Assembly: GCA_963836355.1 (NCBI GenBank)
Contig: CAWIJO010000007.1
Span: 682,001 to 746,000, forward strand
Reading direction: 5' to 3'
Source of the DNA: Palsa-506 sp963836355
Lineage (GTDB): Bacteria; Actinomycetota; Actinomycetes; Streptosporangiales; Streptosporangiaceae
DNA length: 64,000 bases
Notes under the pieces: model-generated
What the model was told of the DNA's origin: nothing
Databases searched by the model: none
Seen by the model: only the letters and a program-made list of their open reading frames with translations
Made by a program: the position numbers and the translations under genes
In this document: positions 63,020 through 64,000 of the stretch, piece after piece
How positions within the stretch are numbered: position 1 is the first letter of the stretch
Layout: every line of letters starts with the position of its first letter

Positions 63020-64000
63020 TCAGCGTGAGGTGCCCGCAACGGTCAGCCAGAAGCTGGCCTCGATGATCGGGATGTCGGTGAACACGTTCTGCGACCGGCA
63101 GGCGTCGTCGAAGCCGCGCCAGTTCCGGACCGAGGCGGGCCGCAGCCGCGCCCTCGTGATCCGCCCGCTGCCGTCAAGAGCCACCCAGGCCAGCACCTCG
63201 CCCCGGGAGGACTCGGCCCAGCCCAGCCCCGAGCGACCGGGCCTGGCGGTGACGCCTTCCGGCGGTTCCGCCCGGCCCGGCCCGGCCCCCGCCTCGAGCA
63301 GCTCCCCGATCAGGCGGACCGACTCGGCGGCCTCTGCCAGCATGACCTGGAACCTGGCCAGGACATCCCCGCTCTCCCCGGTCGCCACCATCGGCGGGCG
63401 CCCAGAATACGGCTCCGCGGGATGATCGGCGCGCACGTCGGCCGCCAGGCCGGTTGCCCTTGCCACCGGGCCTACCAGGCCCAGCCTCCGGGCGGCTTCC
63501 TGGGTGAGGATCCCGGTTGCCTCCAGCCGGTCAACGAACGAGTTCGTGGACAGCAGCGCGTCGGCCGCGCGCCGCAGCTCGCCATAGGCGCCGGGCAGCC
63601 CGCGCCGCAGCGCCGCCGTGTCCGGACCGCGGCGCGTCCCGCCGATGTCGACGACGCCGAAGAGATACCGGTGACCGAACGCCGCCGCGTTGAGGCGCAG
63701 CAGCCTCTCCAGCGCGATCTCGGCGGCCGCCTGGCCGACCGTGAGACCGGTGGACTGGCACAGCGCCGCGGTGGCGGCGGCGTGGTTGTACAGCCGCTCC
63801 AGTTCCAGCGCGACCGCCCGGGCCCGCATCGCCTGGGCGGGCGGCGCGACATCCAGCGCCGACTCCGCCGCCGCGGCGAAAGCCCAGGCCGTCCCGACGG
63901 CGCCGAGCCCATCCGTCCGCTCCACGTGAAAGAGAGCCTCGCGCGGCGTGGCGCCGCGCAGCCGCCACTCGACGCCGCGGTGCTTATGCCAAGTGAACAG
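63020..64000 (-). CDS. hyfG: HyfG/HycE-like large subunit without Ni-Fe ligands, 5' end outside the window
   Basis: At least 326 residues are visible, starting at the edge with LFTWHKHRGVEWRLRGATPR. EALFHVERTDGLGAVGTAWA occupies the place where hydrogenases have the first CxxC, and ARAVALELERLYNHAAATAA follows. The C-terminus NVFTDIPIIEASFWLTVAGT lacks the final DPCxxC. Both Ni-Fe ligand pairs are therefore missing, as in NuoD-like and Ehr proteins. It is the quinone-site or coupling subunit of the complex rather than a hydrogenase. The stop lies 11 bp before the ferredoxin-like gene. Confidence 0.85.
   Translation of the reverse strand: MFTWHKHRGVEWRLRGATPREALFHVERTDGLGAVGTAWAFAAAAESALDVAPPAQAMRARAVALELERLYNHAAATAALCQSTGLTVGQAAAEIALERLLRLNAAAFGHRYLFGVVDIGGTRRGPDTAALRRGLPGAYGELRRAADALLSTNSFVDRLEATGILTQEAARRLGLVGPVARATGLAADVRADHPAEPYSGRPPMVATGESGDVLARFQVMLAEAAESVRLIGELLEAGAGPGRAEPPEGVTARPGRSGLGWAESSRGEVLAWVALDGSGRITRARLRPASVRNWRGFDDACRSQNVFTDIPIIEASFWLTVAGTSR

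Overview
The window is very GC-rich (roughly 70% or more), with strong G/C third-position codon bias, many GTG starts, 4-bp ATGA/GTGA gene overlaps and typical actinobacterial families: LAL-type LuxR regulators, a mycothiol-type MDMPI-fold protein, OmpR-type two-component systems and IS110/IS30 remnants. I read it as chromosome from a soil-type, high-GC Actinomycetota (Streptosporangiales-like or a neighbour). I cannot name the genus from sequence alone.

Layout. 0-5.2 kb: an ABC-2 exporter operon (two permeases and an ATPase, minus strand), one permease with a large lectin-like insertion, divergent from a sensor kinase/response regulator pair. 5.2-7.5 kb: integrase tail, decayed IS30 and unidentified remnants. 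7.6-14.7 kb: a frameshifted phospholipase C-type phosphoesterase, a decayed methyltransferase and a 920-aa LAL regulator. 14.7-18.7 kb: an amino-acid permease and an ABC-2 exporter behind a TetR regulator that has lost its DNA-binding half. 18.7-20.5 kb: ABC-transporter debris. 20.5-27.6 kb: a BisC-type molybdoenzyme, a thiamine-binding protein, and a trehalose/maltose cluster (OtsB remnant, GH65 phosphorylase, beta-phosphoglucomutase). 27.6-32.4 kb: gene remnants, then an ethanolamine permease divergent from a GntR/UTRA regulator with matching candidate operators, an aldolase remnant and RidA. 32.7-33.4 kb: a truncated conjugative coupling protein. 33.4-37.5 kb: a SNF2 ATPase paired with a zinc-ribbon/coiled-coil protein. 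37.9-54.8 kb: a mixture of intact small enzymes and many decayed genes, including an efflux cluster with a hexanucleotide repeat. 55.2-58.3 kb: an intact, overlapping pair of unusual MutS-like ATPases. 58.6-60.1 kb: decayed Cys-rich protein and MFS genes. 60.1-64 kb: part of a hydrogenase-4-like membrane complex whose catalytic subunit lacks the Ni-Fe ligands.

Functional themes. The long housekeeping-like and multi-gene modules (kinase/regulator with exporter, GH65 with beta-PGM, ethanolamine uptake with its regulator, SNF2 pair, MutS pair, Ehr-like complex) are intact. Many genes between them carry single-base frameshifts or clean internal deletions. Integrase tails at 5.3 and 47 kb, a coupling-protein fragment at 33 kb and IS fragments at 6, 15, 50 and 52 kb suggest repeated gain and erosion of mobile DNA. 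Part of the frameshift load could also be sequencing indels in GC runs. The best candidates for little-described biology are the SNF2/zinc-ribbon pair, the MutS-like pair with a shared Asn-Glu Walker B, and the ligand-less hydrogenase-related complex.
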